Shown here one piece after another: positions 44,849 to 53,443 of a DNA stretch of 64,000 nucleotides. The notes under the pieces are model-generated. The model saw only the letters and a list, made by a program, of their open reading frames with translations, was not told where the DNA came from and made no database searches. The DNA is taken from NCBI RefSeq assembly GCF_017874255.1, contig NZ_JAGGLD010000001.1:1364001-1428000 (forward strand), given 5' to 3'. Origin of the DNA: Paenibacillus shirakamiensis (GTDB lineage Bacteria; Bacillota; Bacilli; Paenibacillales; Paenibacillaceae). The number at the start of each line of letters is the position of its first letter. Position 1 is the first letter of the stretch. A program made the translations under genes and the position numbers.

Positions 44849-44904
44849 ACCAATTTAGAATGGGTAGACCATACCAATTCTTAAATAAAGCGTATACAAT
44901 TGGT
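44849..44904 (-). promoter_or_regulatory. Candidate MocR operator half-sites
   Basis: ACCAATT occurs at 44849-44855 and 44873-44879 (24 bases apart) and its inverse AATTGGT at 44898-44904. MocR-type dimers often bind direct repeats upstream of their own operon. The site lies about 140-195 bases before the mocR ATG. I could not fix a confident promoter here. The rest of 44711-45068 holds only the YolD terminator. Confidence 0.3.
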
Positions 44905-44983
44905 CAGGTCCTATACAGGATATGGAGTTTGAGTCTTCAAGATATATCCAATTCCCCCTTTATTCTCTGTTTTTTTAAAATAA

Positions 44984-45053
44984 AAAAGATGTTAATCTCA
45001 TACTGACCCGTCTCATTTATAGACTTCATCATGATATGAGAGAAACATCTTTT
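44984..45053 (-). terminator. Long-loop terminator of the YolD gene
   Basis: AAAAGATGTT pairs with AACATCTTTT; after a 2x2 internal loop TCTCATA pairs with TATGAGA, leaving a 32-base loop. On the minus strand TTTTATTTT follows. It begins 15 bases after the YolD stop. Confidence 0.75.
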
Positions 45054-45068
45054 GCAACTTGCTATTCT

Positions 45069-45320
45069 CTAATCTCTTGGGTAATCCAGTCCCATAATAT
45101 CCATAAACGGAACTTTAATTAAAGTCTCAGATTGCTGAACATGCACCTTACCGGTTCTAGAATCCAGATGCACAATTTGTCCTCGCAGCAATTCTTCTCG
45201 TCCCCACATCGTGAGTAGAATTTCTGATTTCTCCTGATAAGCTTCTGTAATTTGATTCCCAATTTCTTCCATTACAAATTCATCCCTTGTGGGGCGTTTA
45301 GGTACTTTAGATTTTGCCAA
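45069..45320 (-). CDS. YolD-like family protein
   Basis: An 83-aa YolD-family protein: KRPTRDEFVMEEIGNQI at the start, then a beta region LLTMWGREELLRGQIVHLD and the ending VPFMDIMGLDYP. YolD proteins are often found next to Y-family DNA polymerases (UvrX/YqjW) in Bacillales and are thought to work with them, but no polymerase gene is adjacent here. It is monocistronic, with a long-loop terminator. Confidence 0.85.
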   Translation of the reverse strand: MAKSKVPKRPTRDEFVMEEIGNQITEAYQEKSEILLTMWGREELLRGQIVHLDSRTGKVHVQQSETLIKVPFMDIMGLDYPRD

Positions 45321-45525
45321 CTGTATTCCTCCTGCTGTGAAGCTACCATTTTAAAAAGACTACTCACTAATATACCAGAAATACGTGATTATGTTTATGA
45401 AATTCAGACTTTAATGAGAAGAGAATGAAAATAGAAAAAAATGATGAGAAATGTCATTTTATCTGATTTTATTAAATTTCATAATTTTCTCTGCACTTTT
45501 TGTAGAAAATTAGGAACATGAGTAG

Positions 45526-46170
45526 TTATCTTTTTCCTTCCCATTCTCCATAAAATTGTTGTAAAAATTGCTCCATGAATATATGCCTCTGCTCCGCCAA
45601 TTCTTTAGCATACGTGGTATTCATTAAATCTTTTAACTTAAGCAGTTTGATATAAAAATGAGCAAGCGTTGTCTGGTCATTCGCACGATAATCCACTACA
45701 TCCGAGGCAATGACCTTCTGGGGATCATGCATGGCTCTTCCTTTGGCTCCACCGTAAGTGAATGCTCTAGCTATACCGATGGCCCCCATTGCATCAAGTC
45801 GATCTGCATCCTGCACTACTTTACCTTCGATCGTCTCCATGCGTGGATTGACTCCCCCATTATAGGACATGGTCGCAACTATTAGCATGACATGTTCCAA
45901 AATCTCCATAGAACTTACATGGATTCTCAGCCAATCTCTTACTCGATCGAGCCCTTGCTGCTTGGATTCATTCAGCTTTTCATCCGCTATATCATGAAGT
46001 AGTGCAGCTAATTCACACACAAAGGGATCGGCCTGCTCAAGGGTAGCGAGCTCAAGCGTCAACTTGCGAACTCTGTCGATATGCCACCAATCGTGTCCGG
46101 TATAATCGGACTGTAATGCCTGTCTCACAAATTGTTCTGCTAGCGTTATAATGTTCTCCTGTTGATTCAA
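45526..46170 (-). CDS. HD-domain phosphohydrolase
   Basis: A 214-aa HD-superfamily protein (YedJ-like). The metal-binding pattern is complete: His in GHDWWHIDRV (about residue 27), the HD pair in LLHDIADEK (about 60), and Asp in VQDADRLDAMGAIGIARAF (about 120). The start is TTG at 46170, 6 bases after GGAGG; the ATG at 46191 has its ribosome site inside its own reading frame and is less likely. It follows the phosphatase-like gene by 33 bases. It is a predicted metal-dependent phosphohydrolase with an unknown nucleotide or phosphate substrate. Confidence 0.88.
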   Translation of the reverse strand: MNQQENIITLAEQFVRQALQSDYTGHDWWHIDRVRKLTLELATLEQADPFVCELAALLHDIADEKLNESKQQGLDRVRDWLRIHVSSMEILEHVMLIVATMSYNGGVNPRMETIEGKVVQDADRLDAMGAIGIARAFTYGGAKGRAMHDPQKVIASDVVDYRANDQTTLAHFYIKLLKLKDLMNTTYAKELAEQRHIFMEQFLQQFYGEWEGKR

Positions 46171-46203
46171 AATAAACCTCCATGTTTTCACTATATATTC
46201 TAG

Positions 46204-46536
46204 TTAATCCGGTAATTCAATGGTTTCAGAGATTCTACTTTTCAAGAGTTCAATCAGTTCTTCATCCATAAATCGATATTCATCTGGAATATCTAGTCGA
46301 ATGATTCGTTTATCCTGAAGTTCTAGAGCAAATTTCTCGCTAAGTCTACGTTGATGCTTTTTTTCCATTACAAAAATAAAATCAGCCCATCCGATATGAC
46401 CGGCATTCACTTTAATTCTAGCTCTATCTTCTGTTCCAGCTGACTGTACATCAAATCCTACATAGTGTTTGAATATATTCTCTGCGGTAAGACTCCTCCA
46501 TTGATTGCGGCTGCAAATAAACAATAATTTAATCAT
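46204..46536 (-). CDS. Low-molecular-weight phosphotyrosine phosphatase-like protein
   Basis: A 110-aa protein of the LMW-PTP fold. The P-loop C-x5-R is FICSRNQWRS (residues ~6-15), the normal N-terminal position. Shortened relatives like this usually keep FVMEKKHQRRL near the middle and end with RLDIPDEYRFMDEELI, which supplies the general acid Asp. Usual length is about 150, so it lacks part of the C-terminal region. The ATG at 46536 is 5 bases after GGAG. It lies between the lipoprotein and HD genes. The substrate may not be a tyrosine phosphate. Confidence 0.82.
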   Translation of the reverse strand: MIKLLFICSRNQWRSLTAENIFKHYVGFDVQSAGTEDRARIKVNAGHIGWADFIFVMEKKHQRRLSEKFALELQDKRIIRLDIPDEYRFMDEELIELLKSRISETIELPD

Positions 46537-46567
46537 CTTCACTCCACTCCATTACTTAATAAGTTGA

Positions 46568-47059
46568 TTATTGACTGATGACCACAGAAGAAGATATTAT
46601 ATCATTCCTCAAAGGCATATGATCCAAATGAGTACCTTGCTGAATAGTAACGTAAGCTCCTAATTCTTTAACATAAGTATTCGGGCCATTAGCGGAATCT
46701 GTCGACAAACTGAGTGTATATAATCCTCCATCTAAAAATTGGTTCTCCACTGCAAACCCCGAAGCTTGAACCCAAGCCGAAGTTTTAGATATAGATATAA
46801 GTTGACCTTTACGCACAATCTCCCCTACAGCATATTTGGGTCCCGGATTTTTGATAATAGTAAGCTGATGACCATCCTTTAATATGAATTCCACAAGGGT
46901 GATCTGGGCCATTTCACTTTGCTTTATAAATGATTGAACAGCCTCATTTTTAGTTGCAAAGAATGTTAGCATTTCACTTGGCTTTGTACGCTCATCGCTA
47001 CATCCCACCATTAGAAAAACCCCTATTATTGCAACAATATAGAGTTTTTTGCTTTTAAT
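46568..47059 (-). CDS. Unknown lipoprotein, apparent ATT start
   Basis: A 163-aa protein if started at the ATT at 47059: basic K-S-K-K, hydrophobic core LYIVAIIGVFLM and lipobox VGC, then an acidic, Ser-rich mature part. The ATT is preceded at 6 bases by GGAGGAGGG, a near-perfect ribosome site. No ATG, GTG or TTG lies between the preceding in-frame TAG and the first ATG (47011). That ATG has no ribosome site and would cut the signal peptide down to four residues. The mature protein is beta-rich (LVEFILKDGHQLTII) and unknown. It is part of a leftward run with NagZ upstream. Confidence 0.75.
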   Translation of the reverse strand: MKSKKLYIVAIIGVFLMVGCSDERTKPSEMLTFFATKNEAVQSFIKQSEMAQITLVEFILKDGHQLTIIKNPGPKYAVGEIVRKGQLISISKTSAWVQASGFAVENQFLDGGLYTLSLSTDSANGPNTYVKELGAYVTIQQGTHLDHMPLRNDIISSSVVISQ

Positions 47060-47191
47060 AGAATTCCCTCCTCCGCTTTTTTTCTATAATTAGCATAAAG
47101 ATAAATTCTATATTTTTCCTTTTGTTATAACTTGATCTATGTAAAATAGCACCTCAAGTGCCGTTCTAGAGATGCTCTCCAAAATTCCTAC

Positions 47192-48466
47192 TCATTGATG
47201 TATAGAGACTGCATTACGAATTTTTTTATTTAATTCATTCAGATTGGGAGCTTTCACTAATGTAGAATCAGCCAAATTATATTTTTGTTTGAGTGTTAGA
47301 ATTCGAGTAACACTTTCATCAATTCGTTTTGGAGAAATTTGTCCGTTTTTGACACTATTACGCAGCATTTGAAAGACAACATCGACATTATCATATCCAT
47401 GAGCGACCATCACCATATCCGCACCTGATGCTACTGCTTTAACGGCTGCTTCCCCAATTCCATAATTCTCTGCAATGGCACCCATCGTCAAATCATCCGT
47501 AATAATGACCCCTTTAAATCTTAAGGTTCGGCGTAATTGATCGGTCATAATGGTCTTGGACAAAGAGGCAGGGTATTTATTATCGATTTTGGGAAAAAGA
47601 ATATGCGCCACCATCACCGCATCCGCTCCTTGATGAATCGCTTCTTCAAAGGGCAACCATTCAAAAGATTTAAGCTGGGCCAAAGTTTTTGAGACCACAG
47701 GTAGGGCTAGATGTGAATCCACCGCGGTATCCCCATGTCCTGGAAAATGTTTGACTACAGAGATTGTTCCTTTGGACTGGATACCCTTCATAACGGCAAT
47801 GCCCATTCTCGATACAATGTCGGGCTTCGCTCCATAAGATCTCACGCCAATAACCGGGTTATCCGGATTGCTGTTGATATCTAACACGGGAGCATAATCC
47901 ACATTCATCCCCAAAACTTGTGAAGCTTCACCTAAATATTGCCCCATTTGTTGAGCGTATTCTAAATTATCCTTCGCACCAATATCTACGGCATTCGGAA
48001 ATTTATAAAGCCCAGGTAGCCGACTTACCCTCCCTCCCTCTTCATCCACAGAGATAAAAAGGGGAGCAGCATTGCCTTGGTTCCAAGCCTTCAACTGGTT
48101 CACATAACTCGCTAAACCTTGTGGTGTCGAGACATTATTTTTATAAAAAATAACTCCACCCACGTGTTGCTCTTTAATCATTTTTTTCGTTGCAGCATTC
48201 GCCGTGGTTCCTTCCATTCCAGCGATCATCATCTCTCCCAATTTTTCTTCTAAGGTCATATTCTTCAACTGCTCATGAACTATATCTACTAATGAAGAAT
48301 CTGACCTCTCTATAACTCGGGTAGGTAAGCCACTGGATGACTGCTCAAGCAGTATCGGTTTGGGAGCATCTACCGAAGGTGCCGAAGTACTATGATTAGA
48401 GGAACAACCTGCACACAAAAAGCAAGCAACTAGTAAACCTATCCTTTTCCTTGTTAGCATTCTCAC
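47192..48466 (-). CDS. nagZ: Beta-N-acetylhexosaminidase NagZ (GH3 lipoprotein)
   Basis: A 424-aa exported GH3 enzyme that removes GlcNAc from cell-wall muropeptides. A signal peptide with lipobox FLCAG-C (about residue 21) is followed by the GH3 barrel: FISVDEEGGRVSRLPG (about 135), the catalytic His loop VKHFPGHGDTAVDSH (about 235) and nucleophile Asp in VIITDDLTMGAI (about 322). The start is GTG at 48466, 7 bases after GGAG; ATG two codons later is possible. Gram-positive NagZ is secreted, unlike the cytoplasmic enzyme of Proteobacteria, which matches the lipobox. Confidence 0.92.
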   Translation of the reverse strand: MRMLTRKRIGLLVACFLCAGCSSNHSTSAPSVDAPKPILLEQSSSGLPTRVIERSDSSLVDIVHEQLKNMTLEEKLGEMMIAGMEGTTANAATKKMIKEQHVGGVIFYKNNVSTPQGLASYVNQLKAWNQGNAAPLFISVDEEGGRVSRLPGLYKFPNAVDIGAKDNLEYAQQMGQYLGEASQVLGMNVDYAPVLDINSNPDNPVIGVRSYGAKPDIVSRMGIAVMKGIQSKGTISVVKHFPGHGDTAVDSHLALPVVSKTLAQLKSFEWLPFEEAIHQGADAVMVAHILFPKIDNKYPASLSKTIMTDQLRRTLRFKGVIITDDLTMGAIAENYGIGEAAVKAVASGADMVMVAHGYDNVDVVFQMLRNSVKNGQISPKRIDESVTRILTLKQKYNLADSTLVKAPNLNELNKKIRNAVSIHQ

Positions 48467-48630
48467 AGGATCTCTCCTCTACCTACTTATTAAAATAATT
48501 GATTACAATTTCAAATGTATCCGATGTATTCTCTTTTTCATTTCATCCATCTTATTCCATTATAACTTAATTCGATCAGAAGCAAGCAAGAGCGAAATCT
48601 TATTATTAAGCAATACAGCCGTTAGATTTT

Positions 48631-48682
48631 AGCATTCAAAGCAAAAAGGCTACATTAAAGTAGCCTTTTTGCTTTGAATGCT
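48631..48682. terminator. Perfect 23-bp hairpin after the ecsC-type gene
   Basis: Arms at 48631-48653 and 48660-48682 are perfect complements with a 6-base loop. The inner part (GGCTAC/GTAGCC followed by TTTTTG) is a normal terminator, but the stem goes on past the T run. It ends next to the ecsC stop codon. Confidence 0.85.
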
Positions 48683-49528
48683 TTACACTCGTTCTTCGAT
48701 TTCTCGTAATCGGGTAAGGATTCTTCGTTTGCGATATAACATTCGAGCAGCCTCTGCAACTTCCTCTAAGGCTTTACGATTCGTATAAGCGCCGAAAAAC
48801 ATACCTGCAACAGGTACCGTCTGCAGCAGTTTTTTCCATCCCCAGTTATCGCGGTAGACTGTAATTACTTCGCGCCAGCCTTGGATATTGGACATAGCCG
48901 TAGAAGCGCCAGCCGTGATATCTGCCCCGTCCCCTACTCTGAGGTTGAGCTCCTCTAAAATCGCTCGCTTACCTACAATATCAGACGAAGCGAACTGCAT
49001 TACTTTAACTGTAAAAATACGTTCAATCTTCTCTGTTGGATCATATCCATAGCAAAGGGCGATTTCTTGGATGACTTTCAAGGATAATCCAAGAATAGCA
49101 GGGATATCAGCCGCAAGTGTAAATACGCCCCCGAATCCGGTCGTTGCTCCTTGCAAGGTTGCCACATTTCGTCGATTATGAGCTAAACCTAAGGCCACTT
49201 GATTCATAATCGCTAGAGAATAGGGTCCCTGCTCATATCCACCATTAGCTAAGCTATCCTTGGCTAGCATTCTGCTAACTTTGCGGTCAGCTACGAGGTA
49301 CTTTCCTCCATTTTGAATATATCCTCCCAGCTCGTCCAGCAAATGCCCAATCTTTTCATGTATAATTCTTGGCGTGATCTTATCCAGCAATTTGAAAGGT
49401 AAGCGGGCCAGACGATCCCAGACCATTAATTTGTTCTGCTCTTTCTCCCATTTCGTTATTTCGGCAAGCGCCGCTCGCAACTCAGCCGCAGTTTCAAACT
49501 GCATCATCTCATGCATAGGTTGATTCAA
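48683..49528 (-). CDS. EcsC-family protein
   Basis: A 281-aa EcsC-family protein: EKEQNKLMVWDRLARLPFKL, ATTGFGGVFTLAADIPAILGL (about residue 125) and a glycine/alanine-rich amphipathic region before the basic end. The family is found across Bacillales; the Bacillus member ecsC sits beside the ecsAB transporter genes, but no such genes are here. The start is TTG at 49528, after GGGGGAG; the upstream extension (to 49615) has no ribosome site. It is probably membrane-associated, function unknown. Confidence 0.85.
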   Translation of the reverse strand: MNQPMHEMMQFETAAELRAALAEITKWEKEQNKLMVWDRLARLPFKLLDKITPRIIHEKIGHLLDELGGYIQNGGKYLVADRKVSRMLAKDSLANGGYEQGPYSLAIMNQVALGLAHNRRNVATLQGATTGFGGVFTLAADIPAILGLSLKVIQEIALCYGYDPTEKIERIFTVKVMQFASSDIVGKRAILEELNLRVGDGADITAGASTAMSNIQGWREVITVYRDNWGWKKLLQTVPVAGMFFGAYTNRKALEEVAEAARMLYRKRRILTRLREIEERV

Positions 49529-49690
49529 TATACTGTCTCCCCCTTTATAATAGGAACAAATACATGCGCTTCGTGCTAACCTTTTCTTTTCATAGAATCT
49601 CGTCACGAACGTCAATATGGCTAGGTATGGGTAATACTAATTAACCATTCGGGATCGTAAGTTACCTTCCGGTGAGTTAATTATATCCAT

Positions 49691-50593
49691 ATGGAGATGA
49701 ATGCGTGTATGAAGCAAGCTATGATTATTATGAATCCTTCGTCCGGTAAAGAAGAAGCAAGGCAGCATCTTCAGCACTTAGAGAATGTACTTCATGAACA
49801 ACAGTATAAAGTAATTGTAAATGAGACCGCGAAGGAATTGGATGCGACACATTTCTGTGCAGCTGCTTGTCGTGATCGGTATGATCTCGTTGTATCCATA
49901 GGAGGAGATGGCACCCTACATGAGACAATCAATGGGATGCATCATCAGGAACATCGGCCGCTGCTTGGTATCATTCCTTTAGGAACTGTCAACGATTTCG
50001 CTCGTGCTTTACATATTCCTTTAGATCCTGGGGAGGCCGTTCGAAATATAGCATCAACGCATACGAAATCTGTAGATATTGGGCAACTGAATGACCAGCT
50101 CTTCGCCAACGTAGTAGCCGCAGGCTCTTTAGCAGAGACCCTCTCCAACGTGTCATCCGACGATAAATCTAAATTTGGAGCGCTCGCTTATATAAAAGAT
50201 GGAATGAAAGAACTCACCAGTAAGTCCATTCATACGATGCATATTACGTACGACGGGAAAACGTGGGAAGGACAATCTCCATTGTTCATAGCAGCCCTAA
50301 CAAATTCTGTAGGTGGATTTGAGAAGCTTGCTCCACAAGCTGCTGTTGATGATGGACTGCTCCATTGTTTTATTATCAAAGATCTTAATCTCGTGCACAC
50401 GCTCACCGCAGGCTTCTCCTTATTGCTCGGCAAACTAAAGAACCATAAAGAAGTTATCTACTTCACAGCACGGGATGTCAAAGTGACCTCCTCGGAGAAG
50501 GTAGCTACAAATGTAGACGGAGAAGAAGGTACCTCCCTCCCTATCCATCTGCAAGTTTTACCTAGCCATATTAAAATCATTGTGCCTGAATAA
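49691..50593 (+). CDS. Diacylglycerol kinase-family lipid kinase (YegS/BmrU-like)
   Basis: A 300-aa lipid kinase. MIIMNPSSGKEEA is the nucleotide-binding N-terminus, followed by the glycine motif VVSIGGDGTLHETING (about residue 75), LGIIPLGTVNDFARAL (about 98) and the C-terminal beta domain with AVDDGLLHCFIIKDL and NVDGEEG. The start could be 49691, 49697 or 49709 (MKQAMII); GGAG at 49692 leaves the last as a reasonable choice. These enzymes phosphorylate diacylglycerol or a related lipid at the membrane. It stands alone, divergent from ecsC. Confidence 0.88.
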   Translation: MEMNACMKQAMIIMNPSSGKEEARQHLQHLENVLHEQQYKVIVNETAKELDATHFCAAACRDRYDLVVSIGGDGTLHETINGMHHQEHRPLLGIIPLGTVNDFARALHIPLDPGEAVRNIASTHTKSVDIGQLNDQLFANVVAAGSLAETLSNVSSDDKSKFGALAYIKDGMKELTSKSIHTMHITYDGKTWEGQSPLFIAALTNSVGGFEKLAPQAAVDDGLLHCFIIKDLNLVHTLTAGFSLLLGKLKNHKEVIYFTARDVKVTSSEKVATNVDGEEGTSLPIHLQVLPSHIKIIVPE

Positions 50594-50762
50594 TCCTAAG
50601 TTCTGCTTTTAGCTTACAAATTATGTATAGATCATTAATCAGAGCCGACGTGGGGGAACAATGTATCTCCTACTAACCAAGAGCTAATCTATTTAGGCAT
50701 TCATGATGCCCCCCTCGCGGCCTGACACTTGAATCACTAATACCGAATTCTACTCTTTCTCT

Positions 50763-51329
50763 TTATACTTCTATGTTACGGATGATTCTCGCCGGATTGC
50801 CTCCAACAATAGTATTCTCAGGAACATCCTTAGTTACTACAGCACCTGATGCGATGACCACATTATCCCCTATATTAACCCCAGGATTAATTACAGCCCG
50901 TCCACCAATCCATACATTATCGCCTATTTTCACAGGCTTACCGTATTCCGGTCCTGCAATGCGTTCATACGGATGAATCGGATGTGTGGCTGTATAAATA
51001 TGAACTCCGGGAGCTAAGAAGCAGTTATCTCCAATACGTACTTCGCATACATCGAGTATTGTGCAGTCAAAATTCGCGAAAAAATTCTCTCCTATATGAA
51101 TATTATATCCGTAATCACAGCGAAAATTAGGCTCAATATAAAGTGCTTCACCTGTTGAACCGAACAATTCCTTTATCCATGCTGATCTTTGGTCCAATTG
51201 CTGTTCATCTGAGCTGTTGAATAATCTTGTCATTTTCCGAGCATAGTCACGCTCCTGAATCAGCACCGGGTCTGTTGCGTTGTATAGTTCGCCTCGTAGC
51301 ATTTTTTCTTTTTCATTACTAAAACTCAT
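50763..51329 (-). CDS. maa: Maltose O-acetyltransferase-type hexapeptide acetyltransferase
   Basis: A 188-aa left-handed beta-helix acetyltransferase. N-terminal Mac domain [16 protein letters not shown] (about residue 6) leads into hexapeptide repeats. The acetyl-CoA/sugar site shows [33 protein letters not shown] (catalytic His), [18 protein letters not shown] and the closing [20 protein letters not shown]. The start is ATG 51329, 9 bases after AAAGGAAG. It acetylates maltose, glucose or a similar sugar. Confidence 0.92.
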   Translation of the reverse strand: MSFSNEKEKMLRGELYNATDPVLIQERDYARKMTRLFNSSDEQQLDQRSAWIKELFGSTGEALYIEPNFRCDYGYNIHIGENFFANFDCTILDVCEVRIGDNCFLAPGVHIYTATHPIHPYERIAGPEYGKPVKIGDNVWIGGRAVINPGVNIGDNVVIASGAVVTKDVPENTIVGGNPARIIRNIEV

Positions 51330-51467
51330 GGTGTATAACTTCCTTTCCATTCTAAGACTCCCTAATAACCTACTTAGAGTATCTTTCTATATTCTATTTC
51401 ATGTATTCACATTACATCATATACCAAAAAAACGATGTCTGAGTAGTCTCAGACACCGCCATACCTA

Positions 51468-52490
51468 CTATAGCTTTATAATACGTCCTGTTTCCTGAGA
51501 TTCAAATGCAGCAAGAATGACTTTCAGAGACTTCAAGCCTTCTTCACCTGAAATCGTAGGAGGCGTCTTGGAGATAATGGATGTTATGAATTCATCAATA
51601 ACACCACTCGGCACTTGCTTCTCATTGGTCGCCATGGCTCCCACTTTATAAGTCTCCACCGTCTCATTATTTAGTTCGACAATAACTTCATTGCCTTCAA
51701 TCGTTCCAATCTTCATGACCCCATTCTCACACCAGAGTACGGTACTGTTGTCTCCGCTTTGATATTGAGTCCAGCTTGCTACGAGCGTACCCACTGCGCC
51801 ACTTTTCATGCGCAGTATACAGGTGGCATTGTCATCTACTTCTGTTCCCTCTTTATGAATCGTACCGATGAAGCCAGCAACTTCAGCCACTTCATCCTGA
51901 AGGAGGTAGCGAATAAAATCTGATTTGTGTACGCCTAGGTCACCCATAGCCCCCATCATAGCTTCTTCTTTATTGAAGAACCAGCTATCTCTTCCATCCA
52001 CACTCCATGATTCTGGACCTGGATGTCCGAAGGCTGTACGGAAGGTTAATACCTTACCCAACCGTCCTGAGTCCATAATTTCCTTGGCTTTCACATGCGG
52101 AGGCATTAATCTCTGATTATGGCCCACCATTAAGTACACGCCATTTTTCTTGGCTGCTTCAATCATTTGTTCAGATTCTTCCACGGTTGTAGCCATCGGC
52201 TTCTCAACTAGTACATGAAAGCCTCGATTTGCTGCTGCAATAGCTACGGGTGCATGTAGATAATTTGGGGTACATACACTTACTGCATCCACCTTTTCCT
52301 TGGCAAATAGTTCTTCGTAACTCGTATAAGCACGAATATCACCATATTGCTCTGCCACTTCTTGCGCACGTCCCGGAACGGGATCGGCAAAGGCTACGAG
52401 TTCAACATTGGGATTAGATGCATACTCAGGAATGTGTCTGCGCTGAGCAATGGCACCACATCCAATTACAGCAACTTTAATTTTAGTCAT
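51468..52490 (-). CDS. Gfo/Idh/MocA-family dehydrogenase (sugar locus)
   Basis: A 340-aa NAD(P)-dependent dehydrogenase: VAVIGCGAIAQRRHIPEYA (about residue 5), the EKP motif HVLVEKPMATTVEESE (about 92) and MGAMGDLGVHKSDFIRYLL (about 180). AAGGAG lies 9 bases before the ATG. It follows the TIM-barrel gene by 30 bases and both face an AraC regulator, a common layout for a small sugar or cyclitol pathway. It is not part of the 24.8-44.7 kb unit. Confidence 0.9.
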   Translation of the reverse strand: MTKIKVAVIGCGAIAQRRHIPEYASNPNVELVAFADPVPGRAQEVAEQYGDIRAYTSYEELFAKEKVDAVSVCTPNYLHAPVAIAAANRGFHVLVEKPMATTVEESEQMIEAAKKNGVYLMVGHNQRLMPPHVKAKEIMDSGRLGKVLTFRTAFGHPGPESWSVDGRDSWFFNKEEAMMGAMGDLGVHKSDFIRYLLQDEVAEVAGFIGTIHKEGTEVDDNATCILRMKSGAVGTLVASWTQYQSGDNSTVLWCENGVMKIGTIEGNEVIVELNNETVETYKVGAMATNEKQVPSGVIDEFITSIISKTPPTISGEEGLKSLKVILAAFESQETGRIIKL

Positions 52491-52520
52491 GGATTTAATA
52501 CTCCTTTAATATGAATGAAT

Positions 52521-53291
52521 TTAAAAAGTTGGTCTTGTAGTTTTTACCCAATTATAACTGTTTTCCACACTTTGCAGAGGAGAGATCTGACAATAATCCT
52601 GTTCTACTATCAACCACTCTACTCCTGCTTGTTGCGCAGCATTCATTACAGCCAGCAAATCGACAACCCCTTTGCCTAACTCCAGCGTAACCATTTGCCC
52701 TTCTTGATCCGTGCTGAAATCTTTCAGATGAAGCAAGGGAAGACGTCCTGCGTATTTTTGAATGTACTCCAATGGATCTTGTCCAGCATACTGAACCCAG
52801 CAGACGTCCATCTCAACTTGAACAGCCTCAGGCGACGTAAGTGCAAACATAGCATCAAAGGCAAAAGCGCCATCCACTTCATCTTGGAACTCAAAATCAT
52901 GATTATGATAACAGAAAATTAACCCTTGTTTTTTGGCTTCCTTCCCAATTGCCTGCAATAGAACGAATAATTCTTTCCATGCGCTTCCACCTGGGCGATC
53001 TTCCGGAGCCAGATATGGACAGACTAAGTACGTTGCACCTATCGTTTTCAGATAATCCATTTCTTTTTGAAGGTCATCCTTCAAATTCTGTAATGGGACA
53101 TGGCTACTAAAACCTTTAAGTCCAAGCTCATCTAAGAGCGCTTTCATTTCCTCGGCCGGAATATCTCCATATCCTGCGAATTCTACACCTTCATATCCTA
53201 ATTCAGCCACTTTGCGCAGCGTTCCCTTAAAGTCTGTTTCCGTCTCATTTCGCAATGTATACAACTGAACACCAATACCTAATTTATCCAT
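52521..53291 (-). CDS. Sugar phosphate isomerase/epimerase family TIM barrel
   Basis: A 256-aa AP-endonuclease-2-type barrel. Metal-site stretches are FCYHNHDFEF (about residue 130), VQVEMDVCWVQYAG (about 165), LPLLHLKDFS (about 195) and a terminal WLIVEQDYC (Glu, about 235). The ATG at 53291 is 9 bases after GAGG; two earlier in-frame ATGs are less well placed. It likely isomerises or dehydrates the sugar handled by the downstream Gfo/Idh enzyme. Confidence 0.88.
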   Translation of the reverse strand: MDKLGIGVQLYTLRNETETDFKGTLRKVAELGYEGVEFAGYGDIPAEEMKALLDELGLKGFSSHVPLQNLKDDLQKEMDYLKTIGATYLVCPYLAPEDRPGGSAWKELFVLLQAIGKEAKKQGLIFCYHNHDFEFQDEVDGAFAFDAMFALTSPEAVQVEMDVCWVQYAGQDPLEYIQKYAGRLPLLHLKDFSTDQEGQMVTLELGKGVVDLLAVMNAAQQAGVEWLIVEQDYCQISPLQSVENSYNWVKTTRPTF

Positions 53292-53443
53292 GTCCATGCA
53301 CCTCAACTTTCAAGAGTATTTTATTGCCCTATCTGATACCATCATACTTAGGAACCATAGATTATGAACATACACAATATTCTCAGAACATGAACTATCT
53401 GATCACTTTCTGAGTCATACTATCTGACCGGAGGAACCTCCCT

